From an uncultured Bacilli bacterium (lineage in GTDB: Bacteria > Bacillota_I > Bacilli_A > RF39 > UBA660): 5,811 bases of DNA. The notes beneath the pieces are model-generated. The model was not told the DNA's origin and did no database searches. It saw nothing but the letters and a program-made list of their open reading frames with translations. Below are positions 4,662-5,811 of the stretch, piece by piece. The DNA is taken from assembly GCA_944358665.1 (NCBI GenBank), contig CALVRP010000063.1, forward strand, positions 1 to 5,811. The letters run 5' to 3'. How positions within the stretch are numbered: position 1 is the stretch's first letter; each line of letters begins with the position of its first letter. The position numbers were made by a program, and so were the translations under genes.

Positions 4662-5681
4662 ATGGCAGTAGTATCAATGAACTACTTATTAGAAGCTGGA
4701 GTTCATTTTGGTCATCAGACTAAAAGATGGAATCCAAAGATGAAAGAATATATTTTTACAGCAAGAGATGATATTTATATTATTGATTTACAAAAAACAG
4801 CGAAAAAAATTGAAGAAGCTTATTCAGCTTTAAAATCAATCGCTCAAAATGGTGGTAAAGTACTTTTTGTTGGAACTAGAAAACAAGCTAGTGAAGCAAT
4901 TAAAGAAGAGGCTTTAAGAAGTGATTCTTACTATGTAAATACAAGATGGTTAGGTGGTACTTTAACTAACTTTAGAACTATTAGAAGAAGAGTTAGAAGA
5001 TTAGAAGAAATCGAAAAAATGGAAAAAGACGGTTTATTCGAAGTATTACCTAAAAAAGAAGTAATTGGTATTAAAAAAGAGTATGATAAATTAAACAACT
5101 TACTTTCTGGTATTAGAGGTATGAATAAATTACCAGCAGCAATGTTTATTGTTGATCCTTCAAAAGAAGAAATCGCAATAAGAGAAGCTAGAAAATTAAA
5201 CATTCCAGTATTTGGTATTGTTGACACTAACTGTGATCCAGATATGGTTGATTATGTAATACCTGGTAATGACGATGCAATCCGTGCCGTAAAATTAATT
5301 GTTGGTGTTATGGCAAATGCTATCGTTGAAGCTAAAGGTGGTAAAGTTGTTGATTATACAAATGGTAATCGTAAAGATGATAAAGATGATATCATGAAAA
5401 AAGCCTTAGAAACTGTAAAGAAAAAAGATAATAGAAAACCACGATTTGAAAACAAAAAACAAAATAATAAATCATCTGAAAAAGTAGAAGCTAAAAATAA
5501 TAAGCCTAAAGAAGAAGCTAAAGAAGAAAAAACAACAAAGGTTCAAAAAGAAGAACCTAAAAAAGCCGAAGTAGATTTATCTACGAAAACTGTTGCGGAA
5601 CTTCGTGAAATAGCTAAAGAAAAAGGCATTAAAGGTTATAGTGCTATGAAAAAAGCCGAACTTATAGAAGCGTTAAATTAA
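4662..5681 (+). CDS. rpsB: 30S ribosomal protein S2 with C-terminal Rho_N/SAP-like extension
   Basis: S2 is an essential late-assembling protein of the 30S subunit. Residues 1 to about 228 are a complete S2 core, with LLEAGVHFGHQ (9-19), WNPKMKEYIF, GTRKQA (71-76), RWLGGTLTNF (95-104), IVDPSKE (163-169) and IPVFGIVDTNCDP (181-193). The product is 339 residues against the usual ~250. The extra part is a charged, lysine/glutamate-rich low-complexity linker (about 235-303). It is followed by a compact domain (about 304-339) with the pattern TVAELREIAKEKGIKGYSAM and KAELIEAL, as in Rho_N/SAP-like helix-extended-loop-helix domains that bind nucleic acid. The start is fixed by AGGAGG 8 nt upstream. 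tsf follows, the standard partner. The extension is in frame and uses the same codon style, so it is not an assembly error on its face. Confidence 0.95.
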   Translation: MAVVSMNYLLEAGVHFGHQTKRWNPKMKEYIFTARDDIYIIDLQKTAKKIEEAYSALKSIAQNGGKVLFVGTRKQASEAIKEEALRSDSYYVNTRWLGGTLTNFRTIRRRVRRLEEIEKMEKDGLFEVLPKKEVIGIKKEYDKLNNLLSGIRGMNKLPAAMFIVDPSKEEIAIREARKLNIPVFGIVDTNCDPDMVDYVIPGNDDAIRAVKLIVGVMANAIVEAKGGKVVDYTNGNRKDDKDDIMKKALETVKKKDNRKPRFENKKQNNKSSEKVEAKNNKPKEEAKEEKTTKVQKEEPKKAEVDLSTKTVAELREIAKEKGIKGYSAMKKAELIEALN

Positions 5682-5700
5682 GGTGATTTTATCACCTTTT
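5680..5700 (+). terminator. Attenuator hairpin between rpsB and tsf
   Basis: AAGGTGAT (5680-5687) pairs perfectly with ATCACCTT (5691-5698) across a three-base loop and is followed by a short, interrupted T run. The stem begins in the rpsB stop codon. As tsf has no clear promoter in the 41-nt gap, this is more likely a partial terminator that lowers tsf relative to rpsB than a full stop. Confidence 0.7.
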
Positions 5701-5722
5701 ATTTATAGAAAGAGGGTATAAA

Positions 5723-5811
5723 ATGATAAGTGCAAGTTTAGTTAAAGAACTAAGAGAAAAAACTGGTGCTGGTATGATGGATTGTAAAAAAGCCTTAGAA
5801 GCAAATAATGG
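5723..5811 (+). CDS. tsf: Translation elongation factor Ts, N-terminal part (cut by window end)
   Basis: EF-Ts is the guanine-nucleotide exchange factor that recycles EF-Tu. Only 29 codons are inside the window, but they carry the diagnostic N-terminal signature LVKELREKTGAGMMDCKKAL (6-25), which is the UBA-like EF-Tu-binding region. The ribosome binding site AGAGGG (5711-5716) lies 6 nt before the ATG. It follows rpsB as in most bacteria. The gene is cut by the window edge, not by a mutation. Confidence 0.93.
   Translation, partial: MISASLVKELREKTGAGMMDCKKALEANN

Noticed and set aside
4931..5227. A 98-codon minus-strand frame inside rpsB
   Set aside because: It is antisense to the highly conserved S2 core; its composition is explained by the complementary codons.
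1..5811. CRISPR array, tRNA, rRNA, insertion sequence or phage attachment site
   Set aside because: I saw no regularly spaced repeats, tRNA-like cloverleaf, rRNA segment, transposase or integrase frame on either strand.

Overview
The window reads as chromosome from an AT-rich, low-GC Gram-positive bacterium of the Bacilli type. The evidence is the ylbD-ylbE-rsmD gene order, the rpsU-yqeY pair, the rpsB-tsf pair, strong AGGAGG ribosome binding sites and extended -10 promoters. All tryptophans I checked are TGG and one gene stops at TGA, so the standard bacterial code applies and this is not a code-4 Mollicute. An uncultured gut lineage near Erysipelotrichales/RF39 is a guess from style only.

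Layout, all on the + strand. Positions 1-123 are a leader with a possible pseudoknot. Then come ylbD (124-459), ylbE (459-680, overlapping ylbD's stop) and rsmD (710-1231). Positions 1307-3662 form an accessory cassette: a C39-peptidase ABC exporter, then two very small genes in the same transcript (3355-3498 and 3495-3662), closed by a strong terminator. Housekeeping genes resume with rpsU (3762-3968), yqeY (3997-4434), rpsB (4662-5681) and the first 29 codons of tsf (from 5723). There is no gene-free stretch over 300 bases; the longest is 4435-4661, which holds a terminator, two promoters and the rpsB leader.

The exciting part is the cassette. Both small genes encode peptides with textbook double-glycine leaders (L-12, E-8, L-7, V/I-4, G-2, G-1), the substrate signature of the peptidase domain carried by the exporter just upstream. 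The predicted mature peptides (31 and 41 residues) each have a GxxxG motif and a single cysteine exactly three residues from the C-terminus. This suggests a two-peptide (class IIb-like) bacteriocin, possibly a disulfide-linked pair. I do not recognise either peptide, and no immunity gene is visible.

Other points of interest are an S2 protein with a long charged linker and a C-terminal Rho_N/SAP-like domain, and terminator hairpins that repeatedly start at or overlap the stop codon of the preceding gene.
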